This document shows, piece by piece, positions 18,649 to 28,347 of a stretch of DNA of 64,000 bases; the stretch's first letter is position 1; each line of letters begins with the position of its first letter. Position numbers and translations under genes: made by a program. Source of the stretch: Desulfobulbaceae bacterium. Its GTDB lineage: Bacteria; Desulfobacterota; Desulfobulbia; Desulfobulbales; Desulfobulbaceae. A model generated the notes under the pieces. That model saw only the letters and a program-made list of their open reading frames with translations, ran no database searches and was not told the DNA's origin. Location: assembly GCA_023544645.1 (NCBI GenBank), contig JAMJFO010000007.1:26931-90930 (forward strand), read 5' to 3'.

Positions 18649-21348
18649 ATGAGCAAGGTTCGCATTTATGAACTGGCCAAAGAGGCTGGGCTCAAGAGCA
18701 AGGAATTGGCTGATAAACTGATTGAACTTGGTTATCCGATTAAAAGCCACAGTTCAACGGTTGATGAGGATACTGCCACTGATATCCGCCGTAAAGTACT
18801 TGGCAAGGCCACCGTAGAGGTCACCGAGAAACGGATAAAGGTCAAGAAGAGGCCCGAGGAAGACAAAAGGCGGACCACTGTTGTCCGGCGGCGTTCAAAA
18901 GCGGATAAGGAAGAGTTGGCCAGGCAGGTCGAGGAAGCCGAAGCTGAAACTGAAATTGAAGCTGAAGCCGAAGTCGATAGCCGAGTCGAACCTGAACCCG
19001 AAGCCGCATCCGGAATTGAAGCAGACAAAGAGAGCGGGGAAGCCGCAGGGCAGGAAGCGGAAGTGACTGTCGAAGCGGAAACGGCGCAGGAAGAGGTTGA
19101 AGAGGCTCCCGGGATCGAAGAGCCGCTTGAAGAAGATGTCGAAGCTGCCGGTGAAGAAGATCTTGAAGAGCCGCCGGTGGAAGGAGATGCATCGAGAAAA
19201 CCGGTCAAAAAGGAAAGTAAAAAGCCCCGGAAGCTGGCCAAAGTTGTCGGCAAGGTTGACATTGATGTTGCTGCCGAGACAAGGCCGAGGCCGGTGCGCC
19301 GTCCCGCCCGCCCCGCCCCGGTTGGAAAGGACGTGACCGGCGCTCCGGTTCAGGAAGCGGAACCGGCCGGCGGCAAGGGCAAGAAGAAGGGCAAAAGAGT
19401 TGTCTCCATCCAGATGGATGATAATGAACGAGTACGGCGAACCGGTAAGCTGCCGACAAAGAAAGGCCGCCAGCGCGTTGATTTTAAGAGCGGCGGAGAT
19501 GTTGAATTTATGCGCCCCCGCAAAGGGCGCAGGAAAAAAGATATGGGCCGCCGGGAAAGGGAAGCCCAGACTCCGGTTGCTGAAACCAAGGCCATTAAGA
19601 AGCGGATCAAGGTTTTTGAGACCATATCCGTCGGCGACCTGGCCAAACGCATGGGAGTCAAATCCAGCGAGGTTATTGCCAGGCTGATGTCCCTGGGAGT
19701 ACTGGCAACGGTGAACCAGGCCCTTGATGTTGAAACGGCGACCCTGGTGGCCTCGGATTTTGGATTTGAGGTTGAGCAGGGCATGACCCAGGAACTGGAA
19801 GTTATCAGTCTGCAGGAACAGGAGGAGGGCGGTGAGGCGGCGCCCAGGCCGCCGGTGGTTACGGTTATGGGGCATGTTGATCACGGTAAAACGTCGATTC
19901 TCGATGCCATCCGGAAAACCGATGTAGCCGAAGGCGAGGCGGGCGGAATTACCCAGCATATCGGTGCCTACCACGTTCAGGCGCCTTCGGGGGAAATCGT
20001 TTTCGTTGATACTCCCGGTCACGCTGCTTTTACCGAAATGCGTTCCCGCGGCGCCAAGGTAACCGATATCGTTGTCCTGGTGGTTGCCGCGGATGACGGC
20101 GTTATGGAGCAGACCAAGGAGGCCATCGCCCATGCCAAGGCCGCGGAGGTTCCAATCGTCGTTGCGGTGAACAAGATCGATAAGGATAATGCCGATCCGG
20201 AAAGAGTTAAACGCGAGTTGAGTGACTACGGCCTCATACCGGAAGGTTGGGGCGGAGATACGATATACTGCGAGACATCGGCCAAGAAGAATATCGGCAT
20301 TGATGAACTTCTGGAAAACATTCAGCTCCAGGCAGAGGTTCTCGAGCTCAAGGCCGATCCCAAGCGAAAAGCGCGGGGAACGGTCATAGAGGCGCAGCTG
20401 CATAAAGGCCGCGGTCCGGTGGCAACGGTTCTGGTGCAGCAGGGAACGCTGCGGAGCGGCGATTATTTTGTCTCCGGTCAGTTTTCCGGCAAGGTGCGAT
20501 CGCTCTCCAATGATCGAGGCGTCCAGGTTCAGGAGGCCGGGCCTTCAATGCCGGTGGAAGTCCAGGGACTTTCGGGCGTGCCCCAGGCTGGTGATGAATT
20601 TATTGTCGTGACTGACGAGAAAATGGCCAAAAGCGTCAGCGAATCACGTCAGCTCAAGGCCCGTGAGCATGAACTGGCTGCCGCATCCAAGGTGTCTCTT
20701 GACAACCTGTTTGAAAAGATGGCCGAGCAGGAGCTCAAGGAGTTGCGGGTTGTTCTGCGGGCAGACGTTCAGGGTACCCTGGAGGCGTTTGGACAGGCAG
20801 CGGAAAAACTCTCCACCAGCGAGATCCGGGTCCGGGTCCTTCATGAGGGCGCTGGTTCGATCACCGAGAACGATGTTCACCTGGCTGCTGCTTCGGATGC
20901 GATCATTATCGGCTTCAATGTTAGGCCGACGGTGAAGGTTAAGGAGCTGGCCGAACAGGAGCATGTGGATATCCGGTTTTATGACGTTATCTATCACGCC
21001 CTTGAGGACATTGAAAAAGCCATGGTGGGGATGCTGGAGCCGACCTTTGAGGAAAAGGTCATCGGCACGGCGGATGTCCGCCAGACCTTTCATGTGCCCA
21101 AGATCGGAACCATTGCCGGGTGCGCAGTCATCGACGGCAAGATAGAGCGCAACGCCAAAGTTCGCGTGTTGCGGGACGGCGTTGTCATTTATACCGGCAA
21201 TATAGGTTCGCTTAAACGATTCAAGGAGGACGCCAAAGAAGTCCTCACCGGATATGAGTGCGGAATCGGGGTGGAAAACTTCAACGACATCAAGGTGGGC
21301 GACCAGCTTGAGGCGTTTGTGATGGAGGAGGTTGCGGCAACCCTGTAG
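18649..21348 (+). CDS. infB: translation initiation factor IF-2
   Basis: This 899-residue GTPase brings initiator tRNA to the 30S subunit. An N-terminal IF2N motif ([20 protein letters not shown]) is followed by a long acidic Glu/Ala-rich linker (about residues 80-180) and a basic segment. A second IF2N domain lies at about 325-375. The G domain begins near residue 405 with GHVDHGKTS, then [13 protein letters not shown] and NKID. Domains II, III and the tRNA-binding C-domain complete the protein. It follows ylxR by 3 bp. Confidence 0.96.
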   Translation: MSKVRIYELAKEAGLKSKELADKLIELGYPIKSHSSTVDEDTATDIRRKVLGKATVEVTEKRIKVKKRPEEDKRRTTVVRRRSKADKEELARQVEEAEAETEIEAEAEVDSRVEPEPEAASGIEADKESGEAAGQEAEVTVEAETAQEEVEEAPGIEEPLEEDVEAAGEEDLEEPPVEGDASRKPVKKESKKPRKLAKVVGKVDIDVAAETRPRPVRRPARPAPVGKDVTGAPVQEAEPAGGKGKKKGKRVVSIQMDDNERVRRTGKLPTKKGRQRVDFKSGGDVEFMRPRKGRRKKDMGRREREAQTPVAETKAIKKRIKVFETISVGDLAKRMGVKSSEVIARLMSLGVLATVNQALDVETATLVASDFGFEVEQGMTQELEVISLQEQEEGGEAAPRPPVVTVMGHVDHGKTSILDAIRKTDVAEGEAGGITQHIGAYHVQAPSGEIVFVDTPGHAAFTEMRSRGAKVTDIVVLVVAADDGVMEQTKEAIAHAKAAEVPIVVAVNKIDKDNADPERVKRELSDYGLIPEGWGGDTIYCETSAKKNIGIDELLENIQLQAEVLELKADPKRKARGTVIEAQLHKGRGPVATVLVQQGTLRSGDYFVSGQFSGKVRSLSNDRGVQVQEAGPSMPVEVQGLSGVPQAGDEFIVVTDEKMAKSVSESRQLKAREHELAAASKVSLDNLFEKMAEQELKELRVVLRADVQGTLEAFGQAAEKLSTSEIRVRVLHEGAGSITENDVHLAAASDAIIIGFNVRPTVKVKELAEQEHVDIRFYDVIYHALEDIEKAMVGMLEPTFEEKVIGTADVRQTFHVPKIGTIAGCAVIDGKIERNAKVRVLRDGVVIYTGNIGSLKRFKEDAKEVLTGYECGIGVENFNDIKVGDQLEAFVMEEVAATL

Positions 21349-21429
21349 CATGAGAGGATGCAGGCGATTCGGGGACCGGTTGCAACAGGTCCGTTTCGCT
21401 GTATGCGGTTGAAGTAGTTCGGATATACA

Positions 21430-21831
21430 ATGGGATTTGATTTTACACTGCCCGGCCTGGGCAAACCGGAAAGCTCTCGCCCCAAGCGGGTCGCGGAAGC
21501 GATCAAAAACGAGCTGTCGATCCAGCTGCTGCAGAGAGTGAGGGACCCGCGCCTGCGCGAGGTGACCATTACCCGCGTCGAGGTTACTCCCGACCTGAAG
21601 CTGGCAAAGGTCTATTTTGACGTTCCTGCCGGCAAGCAAGCCGGCGAGGCCGCCAAGGGATTGAAAAGGGCCAAGGGCTTTTTTCGCAGCCATCTCGCCA
21701 AACAGATGAACATGCGGTATACGCCTGACCTGGTTTTTTACCATGACCGGCATTTCGAGGAAACAGAGCGCCTTGAAGACCTGTTTCGGCAGATTGCCGA
21801 GCAAAGGAGTTCCGATGAAGACCCTGCCTGA
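21430..21831 (+). CDS. rbfA: ribosome-binding factor A
   Basis: This 133-residue KH-like protein is needed for late maturation of 16S rRNA. It shows RPKRVAEAIKNELSIQLLQRVRDPRL and the diagnostic VTITRVEVTPDLKLAKVYFDV. ATG 21430 gives the normal family length. Its 3' end overlaps the nrnA start by 17 bp, which suggests coupled translation. Confidence 0.93.
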   Translation: MGFDFTLPGLGKPESSRPKRVAEAIKNELSIQLLQRVRDPRLREVTITRVEVTPDLKLAKVYFDVPAGKQAGEAAKGLKRAKGFFRSHLAKQMNMRYTPDLVFYHDRHFEETERLEDLFRQIAEQRSSDEDPA

Positions 21832-22807
21832 GTCCCTGTTGCAGATCATCCGCAAGACAAATAACATAGTTCTGGTGACGCACATCAACCCGGATGGCGA
21901 TGCCCTGGGATCCCTCATCGGTCTGGCGGATACGCTGGAGAGGATGGGCAAAAAGGTTTTCAGGTACCTGGAAGAGCCGGTTGCACACCTGTACGAGTTT
22001 CTTCCCGACACCGGCCTGATGCAGACCGAAATTCCTGCCCTGCATGATTTTGTCCGCCAGGCAGGTGAGGACGTTCTCTGCATCTCGCTTGACTGCGGAG
22101 ACCGAAAACGTCTTGGCATGAACGCCGATGAGCTGATGAAGATCCGGCCGTTCGTGGTGATCGATCACCATATGAATAACAACGGATTCGGCGATACCGC
22201 ATGGATCGACTCCCAGCGGGCGTCAACCGGGGAAATGGTTTTTGATCTGGCCGAAACCCTGGCCCCCCAGATATCCGAAAAGGCGGCGTTAGCTCTTTTT
22301 GTGGCCATAGTTACCGATACCGGTTCATTCAGATACGAGTCGACCAACGCCCACACATTTAACGTGGCCAGGAAGCTGGTCGACTACGGGGTCAAGCCCG
22401 GCTGGGTTTCAGGACACCTGTATGATAATTATTCGGTTGGGAGATTGCAGCTGCTGCAGAAAGTGCTGGCCACCCTGGAAGTGCTCGGAAATGGACGCGT
22501 CGCCATCATCAGGGTTACCACGGATATGCTTGAGAGCACCGGGTGCACCCTGGAGGATACGGAAAATTTCATTAACCTGCCCCGGTCCGTCACCTCGGTC
22601 AAGGTTGCTGTGTTTCTGAAGGAAACAGGTTCTGATCGGGTTTCAGTCAGCCTGCGGGCCAAGGACACCTGTGATGTGGCTGCGGTGGCTTCACGGTTTG
22701 GCGGCGGCGGGCATCGTAATGCCGCCGGTTTCAGGGCTGCCGAAACAACTGTTGATGAAGTGCGCGACAGGGTGCTATCTGTGCTGTTGGACGAGTTCAG
22801 CTGCTGA
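21815..22807 (+). CDS. nrnA: DHH-family nanoRNase / pAp phosphatase NrnA
   Basis: This 330-residue DHH/DHHA1 phosphoesterase degrades short RNA oligonucleotides and dephosphorylates pAp. Motifs in order are THINPDGDALGS, SLDCGD, VIDHH and TDTGSFRYE; the DHHA1 end has FGGGGHRNAAG. ATG 21815 is chosen because AAAGGAG lies 5 bp upstream; a longer frame start overlaps more of rbfA. The place between rbfA and truB is the common one in this operon. Confidence 0.9.
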   Translation: MKTLPESLLQIIRKTNNIVLVTHINPDGDALGSLIGLADTLERMGKKVFRYLEEPVAHLYEFLPDTGLMQTEIPALHDFVRQAGEDVLCISLDCGDRKRLGMNADELMKIRPFVVIDHHMNNNGFGDTAWIDSQRASTGEMVFDLAETLAPQISEKAALALFVAIVTDTGSFRYESTNAHTFNVARKLVDYGVKPGWVSGHLYDNYSVGRLQLLQKVLATLEVLGNGRVAIIRVTTDMLESTGCTLEDTENFINLPRSVTSVKVAVFLKETGSDRVSVSLRAKDTCDVAAVASRFGGGGHRNAAGFRAAETTVDEVRDRVLSVLLDEFSC

Positions 22808-22810
22808 GAG

Positions 22811-23629
22811 ATGGATGATTGCGGGACCGATGTCCAGGAGCCTGACGATTTTACCGCCGGGATTTTTCTGGTCGATAAGCCCCGGGGAGTCACCTCGTTC
22901 AGTGTGGTGCGCCAGGTCCGGCGTCTGCTGGGAATAAAGAAAGTCGGGCATGCCGGGACCCTTGATCCCTTTGCCACCGGTCTGCTGATAATCTGTGCCG
23001 GGCGGCCGGCGACCAGACTGATCGAACGTTTCATGGCCGGGACAAAGATATACAGGGCATTGCTGCAGCTCGGCCAGGAGACCGAAACCCTTGATCCGGA
23101 AGGAGAGGTTTTCCGGACCTCGCCGGTTCCGGAATTGACCGGGCAAGAGATCAGAACCTGCCTGGGAGATTTTACCGGCCGTCAGCAGCAGGTGCCGCCC
23201 AGATATTCGGCGGCCAAATACAAGGGCAAGCCTCTGTATCACTATGCCAGAAAAGGTATAGATGTGGTAAAGGAGCCGAAGGAGATCGAGATATTTTCCA
23301 TCGACTTCAATGGGTACGATGCCGGCGCTGGCAGGATCGATATAACAGTTGCCTGCAGCCGCGGGACCTATATCAGGGTGCTGGCGGCAGATATCGGGGA
23401 AAAAATCGGCTGCGGTGCCCACCTGGTTGAACTCAGGAGGCTCGGCAGCGGTATGTTTTCGGTGGCTGACAGTCTGCCCGGCGAGTCACTGCTGGAGTCG
23501 GAAGGCCTGCAGGCGTTGCTGGCAGGGATGATTACCGTGGACAGGGCAGTTGTCATGCTTGATGCAGAGGATGAACGAACGGCCGCGGCAGGACAGGAAC
23601 CGGTGGAGGCCGGAAGTGATAATAAATGA
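22811..23629 (+). CDS. truB: tRNA pseudouridine-55 synthase
   Basis: This 272-residue enzyme makes pseudouridine 55 in the T loop of tRNAs. The catalytic Asp52 is in HAGTLDPFATG. It also has the RYSAAKYKGKPLYHYAR segment and SRGTYIRVLAADIG. It is shorter than E. coli TruB (314), and the C-terminal tail after about 245 looks too short for a full PUA domain. It starts 3 bp after nrnA. Confidence 0.93.
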   Translation: MDDCGTDVQEPDDFTAGIFLVDKPRGVTSFSVVRQVRRLLGIKKVGHAGTLDPFATGLLIICAGRPATRLIERFMAGTKIYRALLQLGQETETLDPEGEVFRTSPVPELTGQEIRTCLGDFTGRQQQVPPRYSAAKYKGKPLYHYARKGIDVVKEPKEIEIFSIDFNGYDAGAGRIDITVACSRGTYIRVLAADIGEKIGCGAHLVELRRLGSGMFSVADSLPGESLLESEGLQALLAGMITVDRAVVMLDAEDERTAAAGQEPVEAGSDNK

Positions 23630-23659
23630 ATGCAACCGTGAGGTTGATGCTTGTTTCAG

Positions 23660-23687
23660 TTGAATGTTTTTCAATCAATGGTATAGA
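23660..23687 (+). promoter_or_regulatory. rpsO: possible internal promoter for rpsO
   Basis: TTGAAT (23660-23665) and TATAGA (23682-23687) are 16 bp apart in the 105-bp gap between truB and rpsO. The match is partial. An internal promoter before rpsO-pnp is common in other bacteria. Confidence 0.35.
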
Positions 23688-23734
23688 GTGAAAAAAACTT
23701 CCAGTGATTTGGGAAGAAAAAATGGAGGTGCGAA

Positions 23735-24004
23735 GTGGCACAGCAAGGAATGAAGAAAAAAGAAATAATTGAAAAGTTCAAGACACACGATACCGATACC
23801 GGATCTTCTGAAGTGCAGATAGCCCTGCTTTCAGACCGGATCACCTACCTGACTGATCATTTTCAGACCCATAAGAAGGATCATCATTCCCGACGCGGTC
23901 TGCTGAAACTGGTCGGACAGCGCCGCAGTCTTCTGCAGTACCTGAAGAGCAAGGACATAAACAGGTATCGTACCTTGATCAAGGAGCTGAACATCCGCAA
24001 GTAG
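23735..24004 (+). CDS. rpsO: 30S ribosomal protein S15
   Basis: This 89-residue protein has the S15 signature [22 protein letters not shown] and [15 protein letters not shown]. The start is GTG 23735, with GGAGGTG upstream at the right distance. An ATG five codons later would shorten the first helix, and the GTG form equals the usual 89 residues. It binds the central domain of 16S rRNA. Confidence 0.95.
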   Translation: MAQQGMKKKEIIEKFKTHDTDTGSSEVQIALLSDRITYLTDHFQTHKKDHHSRRGLLKLVGQRRSLLQYLKSKDINRYRTLIKELNIRK

Positions 24005-24112
24005 CTGGTTCGGCTCAATTTTTCCATCTGGAAGAAGGCGTATCTCGTTGGCAATAACAGCACGCATTGTCCTGTCAGGATGATCGGCGGTTTTGTTGTT
24101 CTGTTGGTAGAG

Positions 24113-24134
24113 TCACCGGTCGGGAGACCGGTGA
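24113..24134 (+). other. strong hairpin in the rpsO-pnp leader
   Basis: TCACCGGTC and GACCGGTGA form a perfect 9-bp stem closed by a GGGA (GNRA) tetraloop. It lies in the 271-bp gap between rpsO and pnp, where other bacteria carry an RNase III site for PNPase autoregulation. No T run follows, so it is not a simple terminator. A second short stem (CCTTC..GAAGG) lies near 24221-24237. Nothing else is evident in the gap. Confidence 0.5.
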
Positions 24135-24275
24135 ACCATCACCGGCAGGCGTTCGGTCAAGAGCGGTCAGTTTTACAGAGGAAAACAGTGAGAATCCGAT
24201 AGGCGGGTTCTGGAGAAAGTCCTTCACTTTTTGAAGGCAGAGCGTTCCGAACGCTTCAGACTGCAAGGAGTATGC

Positions 24276-26360
24276 ATGTATAAGAAAACAGACGTCGAGA
24301 TCGGCGGCAAGACAATAACCTTTGAGACTGGGAAGATTGCCAAGCAAACCGACGGTTCCGTTGTCGTGACAAGCGGCGACAGTATCGTTCTGGTCACCGC
24401 CGTTGCGGATAAAAAACCAAAAAATATGGGGTTTCTGCCCCTGACAATCGAATACCAGGAGCGCATGTATGCTGCCGGCCGTATTCCGGGCAGTTATTTT
24501 CGCCGGGAGATCGGCCGGCCCAGTGAAAAGGAGGTGCTGACCTGCCGTCTTACCGACAGGCCCCTTCGGCCCCTTTTTCCCGATGGATACATGTGTGAGA
24601 CGCAGATTATCTCCACGGTTTTTTCGGCGGATCCGGAAATTGATCCGGATGTCCTGGCCATGAACGGCGCTTCCTTTGCCCTGACTATATCGGATATTCC
24701 GTGGAATGGGCCCATTGCCGCGGCACGGGTTGGTTACATTGACGGTGAATTCGTGCTTAATCCCACCACCAGCCAGCTGGAAAAATCAGCCCTGGATCTG
24801 GTCATTGCCGGAACCAGGACCGCGGTCGTTATGGTTGAAGGCCGGGCAGGAGAACTGAGCGAAGAGGTGATCCTTGATGCTATCTTTTTTGCCCATCAGG
24901 GCATCCAGCCGCTTATTGACATGCAGAATCAGCTGCGTGAAGAGATAGGCAAGCCCAAGCGGCAGGTCGAATCGCCGGCAGTTAATGAACCGCTCAAGGC
25001 CAGGGTCGAGGAACTGGCGGCTGACCGTATCCAGACGGTGGTGACAACCGTGGACAAGATGGAGCGCTATGCCGCATATGATGAACTGAAGGCATCGATA
25101 CTGGAGCAGGTTGACGAGGAATTGTACGAAAGCGAGTCAGAGGTCTTTGAGATGCTCGACGGATATAAGAAAAACCTCATGCGCGGCCGGATTGTCAATG
25201 AAGGTCAGCGGATTGACGGCCGCACCTTTGATGAAGTCAGGCCCATCAGCTGTGAGGTCGGGGTCCTTCCTCGCGCGCACGGTTCTGCTCTTTTCACCAG
25301 GGGTGAAACCCAGGCAATGGTCATCGGAACACTGGGCAGCGAACGCGATGAGCAGCACCTGGAGGGACTTGGCGGCGATGTGTACCGCCGTTTCATGCTT
25401 CATTATAACTTTCCCCCCTTCTGTGTGGGTGAAGTGCGTTTCCTGCGCGGTCCGAGCCGGCGTGACATCGGTCATGGCAACCTTGCCCGGCGAGGGGTGC
25501 AGGCGGTTCTTCCCGAAGCCGAGGCGTTTCCCTATACCTTGCGGGTGGTCTCCGAAGTGCTGGAGTCCAACGGCTCGTCTTCCATGGCAACGGTCTGCGG
25601 CGCCAGCATGGCCCTGATGGATGCCGGTGTGCCGTTGAAGGCTCCGGTCTCCGGAGTTGCCATGGGCCTGATCAAGGAAGGGGACAAGGTTGTAGTGCTG
25701 ACCGACATTCTCGGCGACGAGGACCATCTCGGCGACATGGATTTCAAGGTTGTCGGCACCAGCAACGGCATCACTTCCCTGCAGATGGATATAAAGATTG
25801 AAGGGGTTGATCGTGAGATCATGGGCAGGGCCTTGAGCCAGGCCCGCGACGGCCGCTCTCACATTCTGGAAAAGATGGCTGAGGCCATAGCCCTTCCCCG
25901 TCAGGATGTTTCGGAACACGCGCCCAAATATATCACCATCAAGATACATCCGGACAAGATCCGCGACATCATCGGCCCGGGCGGCAAGATTATCAGGGAA
26001 CTGAGCGCCGAATTCGACGCTAAAATCGATGTGGATGATGACGGCACCATCAAGATATTCTGCAGCAATGACGAGTCGGCTAAGGGCCTGAGAGAAAAAA
26101 TTGAAGCTATTACCGCCATGCCCGAGGTGGGAAGGATCTATGAAGGCCTGGTTCGAACAATCAAGGACTTCGGCGCCTTTGTCCAGATCCTGCCGGGAAC
26201 CGATGGGATGGTGCATATTTCAGAGCTTGCGCCGCAACGGGTCGAAAAGGTCACTGACATCCTCAAGGAAGGGGATAAAGTCAGGGTCAAGGTCATTGAA
26301 ATAGATGGTCGCGGCCGCATCCGGCTGAGCCGTAAAGCGGCTATGGAGGAAGAAAAATAA
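24276..26360 (+). CDS. pnp: polyribonucleotide nucleotidyltransferase (PNPase)
   Basis: This 694-residue phosphorolytic 3'-5' exoribonuclease works in RNA decay. It has two RNase PH domains separated by a helical domain. The second PH domain has FPPFCVGEVRFLRGPSRRDIGHG and TDILGDEDHLGDMDFKV. These are followed by a KH domain (IRDIIGPGGKIIREL) and an S1 domain (YEGLVRTIKDFGAFVQILPG). ATG 24276 is preferred because AAGGAG precedes it by 5 bp. Confidence 0.96.
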   Translation: MYKKTDVEIGGKTITFETGKIAKQTDGSVVVTSGDSIVLVTAVADKKPKNMGFLPLTIEYQERMYAAGRIPGSYFRREIGRPSEKEVLTCRLTDRPLRPLFPDGYMCETQIISTVFSADPEIDPDVLAMNGASFALTISDIPWNGPIAAARVGYIDGEFVLNPTTSQLEKSALDLVIAGTRTAVVMVEGRAGELSEEVILDAIFFAHQGIQPLIDMQNQLREEIGKPKRQVESPAVNEPLKARVEELAADRIQTVVTTVDKMERYAAYDELKASILEQVDEELYESESEVFEMLDGYKKNLMRGRIVNEGQRIDGRTFDEVRPISCEVGVLPRAHGSALFTRGETQAMVIGTLGSERDEQHLEGLGGDVYRRFMLHYNFPPFCVGEVRFLRGPSRRDIGHGNLARRGVQAVLPEAEAFPYTLRVVSEVLESNGSSSMATVCGASMALMDAGVPLKAPVSGVAMGLIKEGDKVVVLTDILGDEDHLGDMDFKVVGTSNGITSLQMDIKIEGVDREIMGRALSQARDGRSHILEKMAEAIALPRQDVSEHAPKYITIKIHPDKIRDIIGPGGKIIRELSAEFDAKIDVDDDGTIKIFCSNDESAKGLREKIEAITAMPEVGRIYEGLVRTIKDFGAFVQILPGTDGMVHISELAPQRVEKVTDILKEGDKVRVKVIEIDGRGRIRLSRKAAMEEEK

Positions 26361-26383
26361 AGGCTCATATGCCTTGCGTTCAT

Positions 26384-26418
26384 GCCGGTCACCGATTGCG
26401 GGGGCCGGCTTTTTTTTT
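26384..26418 (+). terminator. rho-independent terminator after pnp
   Basis: GCCGG (26384-26388) pairs with CCGGC (26405-26409), with an inner CCG/CGG pairing. Nine T follow (26410-26418). Confidence 0.75.
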
Positions 26419-26459
26419 GATTTTTCCTCAATAATCTTACTATATAGTACAGGAGAGTC

Positions 26460-26918
26460 ATGCAGGTAGTGGAGATTGAATTTGCCTGGCTTGATCCAGA
26501 GGGATCAGGGGATCTGGATCTGCCCGGTTATCATTCCGAACTCGCCTCCGGCATGGATGTTGCCGCGGCAGTGGATGAACCGGTGACCATTGAACCCGGA
26601 GACATCGCTCTTATTCCTTCCGGTTTTGCCGTTGCCCTGCCGCCGGCCTATGAACTGCAGGTGCGGCCCCGGTCCGGCCTGGCCGTCAAGCATGGAATCA
26701 CCATTGTCAACGCCCCCGGGACCATTGATGCCGATTACCGGGGTGAAGTCAGGATCGGGCTGGTCAATCTCGGCAGGAAACCGTATACGGTGAACCGGGG
26801 CGACCGGATCGCCCAGCTGGTTCTGGCGCCGGTCTGTCATGCCGGGATCAGGGTGGTGGCGGACTTGGAGCAGACAAAACGGGGCGCCGGCGGCTTCGGC
26901 CATACCGGCCGAAACTGA
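26460..26918 (+). CDS. dut: deoxyuridine triphosphatase
   Basis: This 152-residue trimeric dUTPase hydrolyses dUTP to dUMP and PPi, keeping uracil out of DNA. The five family motifs are present: ASGMDVAA (motif 1, slightly divergent from the usual AGxDL), PRSGLA, GTIDADYRGE, DRIAQLV and the C-terminal RGAGGFGHTG. ATG 26460 has GGAG four bases upstream. It follows the pnp terminator, so it is probably transcribed from its own promoter. Confidence 0.92.
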   Translation: MQVVEIEFAWLDPEGSGDLDLPGYHSELASGMDVAAAVDEPVTIEPGDIALIPSGFAVALPPAYELQVRPRSGLAVKHGITIVNAPGTIDADYRGEVRIGLVNLGRKPYTVNRGDRIAQLVLAPVCHAGIRVVADLEQTKRGAGGFGHTGRN

Positions 26919-26944
26919 GTGTACTTCAGGAAAGGCGGAACAGA

Positions 26945-27733
26945 ATGAAGATATGTGTCCTGGGGAGCGGCAGCAGGGGGAACTGCACCCTGATCGAGTC
27001 CGGGGACACCGTTGTCCTGATTGATGCCGGGTTTTCCGGAAAGGAGATCCGGCGGCGGCTGCAGCTCATCGACCGGCAACCCCAAGCGATTACCGCGGTG
27101 CTGGTCACTCACGAACACAATGATCATATCAGCGGCGCCGGAATATTGTCCCGCCAGGCGCAGATCCCTCTCTATGCCAACAGCGGCACTTACAGGGCCG
27201 CAGACAGCCGGCTCGGCAAGCTGTTTGGCCGCCGCGAATTCGGGACCGGCGAGCCGTTCACCCTGTCAGGCCTCCAGATCCATCCCTTTGCCATTTCCCA
27301 TGATACTGCCGACCCGGTGGGATTCGTTATTACCGATGGAACCTACAAGGTCGGATACTGTACAGACACTGGAAAGATAACCACTTTAATCGAACATCAC
27401 CTGCAGGGGTGCGAAGCCCTGGTGCTTGAAAGCAACCATGACCCGAAAATGCTGCGGGATGGGCCGTATCCGCTGTACCTGCAGCAGCGGGTCAAATCCA
27501 AACATGGACATCTTGCCAACGAGGATGCGGCACGGTTTATCTTGAAAATGGCTCCCCGCGGACTCAGGCGTGTTGTGCTGGCACATCTCAGTGAAACCAA
27601 TAACCTGCCTGAACTGGCGCTGCAGTGCGCCTGCAGGTATCTTGACGGTTATGCCCCTGGGGTGCAAATACTTGCGGCTTCGCAGCATGCGCCCTCCCCG
27701 CTTATGGATCTGTCATGGGTGGGGTGCGTATAG
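26945..27733 (+). CDS. MBL-fold hydrolase, WalJ/YycJ-like
   Basis: This 262-residue metallo-beta-lactamase-fold protein resembles the WalJ/YycJ group, thought to be a nuclease. The hallmark N-terminus is VLGSGSRGNCTLIESG. The metal motif is THEHNDHISGAG. Later ligands are in SHDTADPVGF, YCTDTGKIT, ESNHDPKML and LAHLSETNN. It starts 26 bp after dut with an AGGAAAGGCGG-like ribosome site. Exonuclease activity in DNA replication or repair is inferred from the family. Confidence 0.82.
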   Translation: MKICVLGSGSRGNCTLIESGDTVVLIDAGFSGKEIRRRLQLIDRQPQAITAVLVTHEHNDHISGAGILSRQAQIPLYANSGTYRAADSRLGKLFGRREFGTGEPFTLSGLQIHPFAISHDTADPVGFVITDGTYKVGYCTDTGKITTLIEHHLQGCEALVLESNHDPKMLRDGPYPLYLQQRVKSKHGHLANEDAARFILKMAPRGLRRVVLAHLSETNNLPELALQCACRYLDGYAPGVQILAASQHAPSPLMDLSWVGCV

Positions 27734-28068
27734 TTCCGCTACACTCCGGCATCTCAATTTTCCCTTATCGTTTCCCCCTCCATTCGCTGCCAAAAAAATG
27801 ATTTTTTTTAAAAGGCATTGGCTGGTTATTTGTTGAATTTTTTTGGTGCATTCCTCGGGTACGGATGGTAATTGCTGATTTTGAAAGCCATTGACATGGC
27901 AGAAGGGTTTGACGTGAACGCGCAGCACGGCTGGAGATGGTAAGGATGTTCAATTATTCCCGGGCATTACAATGAAATATGGCTGCCGGATGAGCTGCAG
28001 CTTCCGGCAACAGCCGTTCGGTAATTAGAGTGGGTTTGACTCGGTTTTGTGCATGAGGAGGTATGGGC
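27734..28068. other. 335-bp intergenic leader with a long hairpin
   Basis: No convincing gene is visible. At 27981-28015 GGCTG-CCGGA pairs with TCCGG-CAA-CAGCC around a self-complementary AGCTGCAGCT loop. This gives a stable stem-loop about 50 bases before the zinc-ribbon gene. Oligo-T and oligo-A runs lie at 27797-27850. No good sigma-70 pair was found. Confidence 0.4.
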
Positions 28069-28263
28069 GTGGGCAAGCGGAACAAGCGGTATGAAAAAGA
28101 GCATCGCGCCGGTCGGTGCGAACTATGTGATGGTGATGTTGAGTTGGAATTTTATGTGGAGAGAGGCGATGTTGTCGCCTGCACCAACTGCGGGGCGGAA
28201 TATGTGCTCAAGGCTCTCCAGCCGGTCCGTTTGAAGCTTATCGAGGAAGAGCCGGAGCCGTGA
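28069..28263 (+). CDS. small LysW-like zinc-ribbon protein
   Basis: This 64-residue protein is built around one zinc ribbon (Cys17, Cys20, Cys38, Cys41; CxxC...CTNCG). The order CELCDGDVELEF...GDVVACTNCGAEY and an acidic tail resemble LysW, the amino-group carrier for lysine/arginine synthesis in Thermus and archaea. The C-terminus is EEEPEP, not the EDWGE needed for carrier function. GTG 28069 is chosen because AGGAGG is 7 bp upstream; the ATG at 28063 would be only one base from it. It lies 84 bp before agmatinase. The function is unknown: a regulator, chaperone or degenerate carrier. Confidence 0.7.
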   Translation: MGKRNKRYEKEHRAGRCELCDGDVELEFYVERGDVVACTNCGAEYVLKALQPVRLKLIEEEPEP

Positions 28264-28347
28264 ATCGGGTTTGCGTTGGCCGGGTAACCGATGGAAAAGA
28301 GAAGCGGCTTCAGGGTCCGGCAGCTTTGGGTTAAATAGGGGTGCGGC

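Noticed and set aside
18895..20403. Minus-strand open frame of 502 codons opposite infB
   Set aside because: It mirrors the repetitive acidic linker and G domain of IF-2. It shows no protein family signal and no ribosome site.
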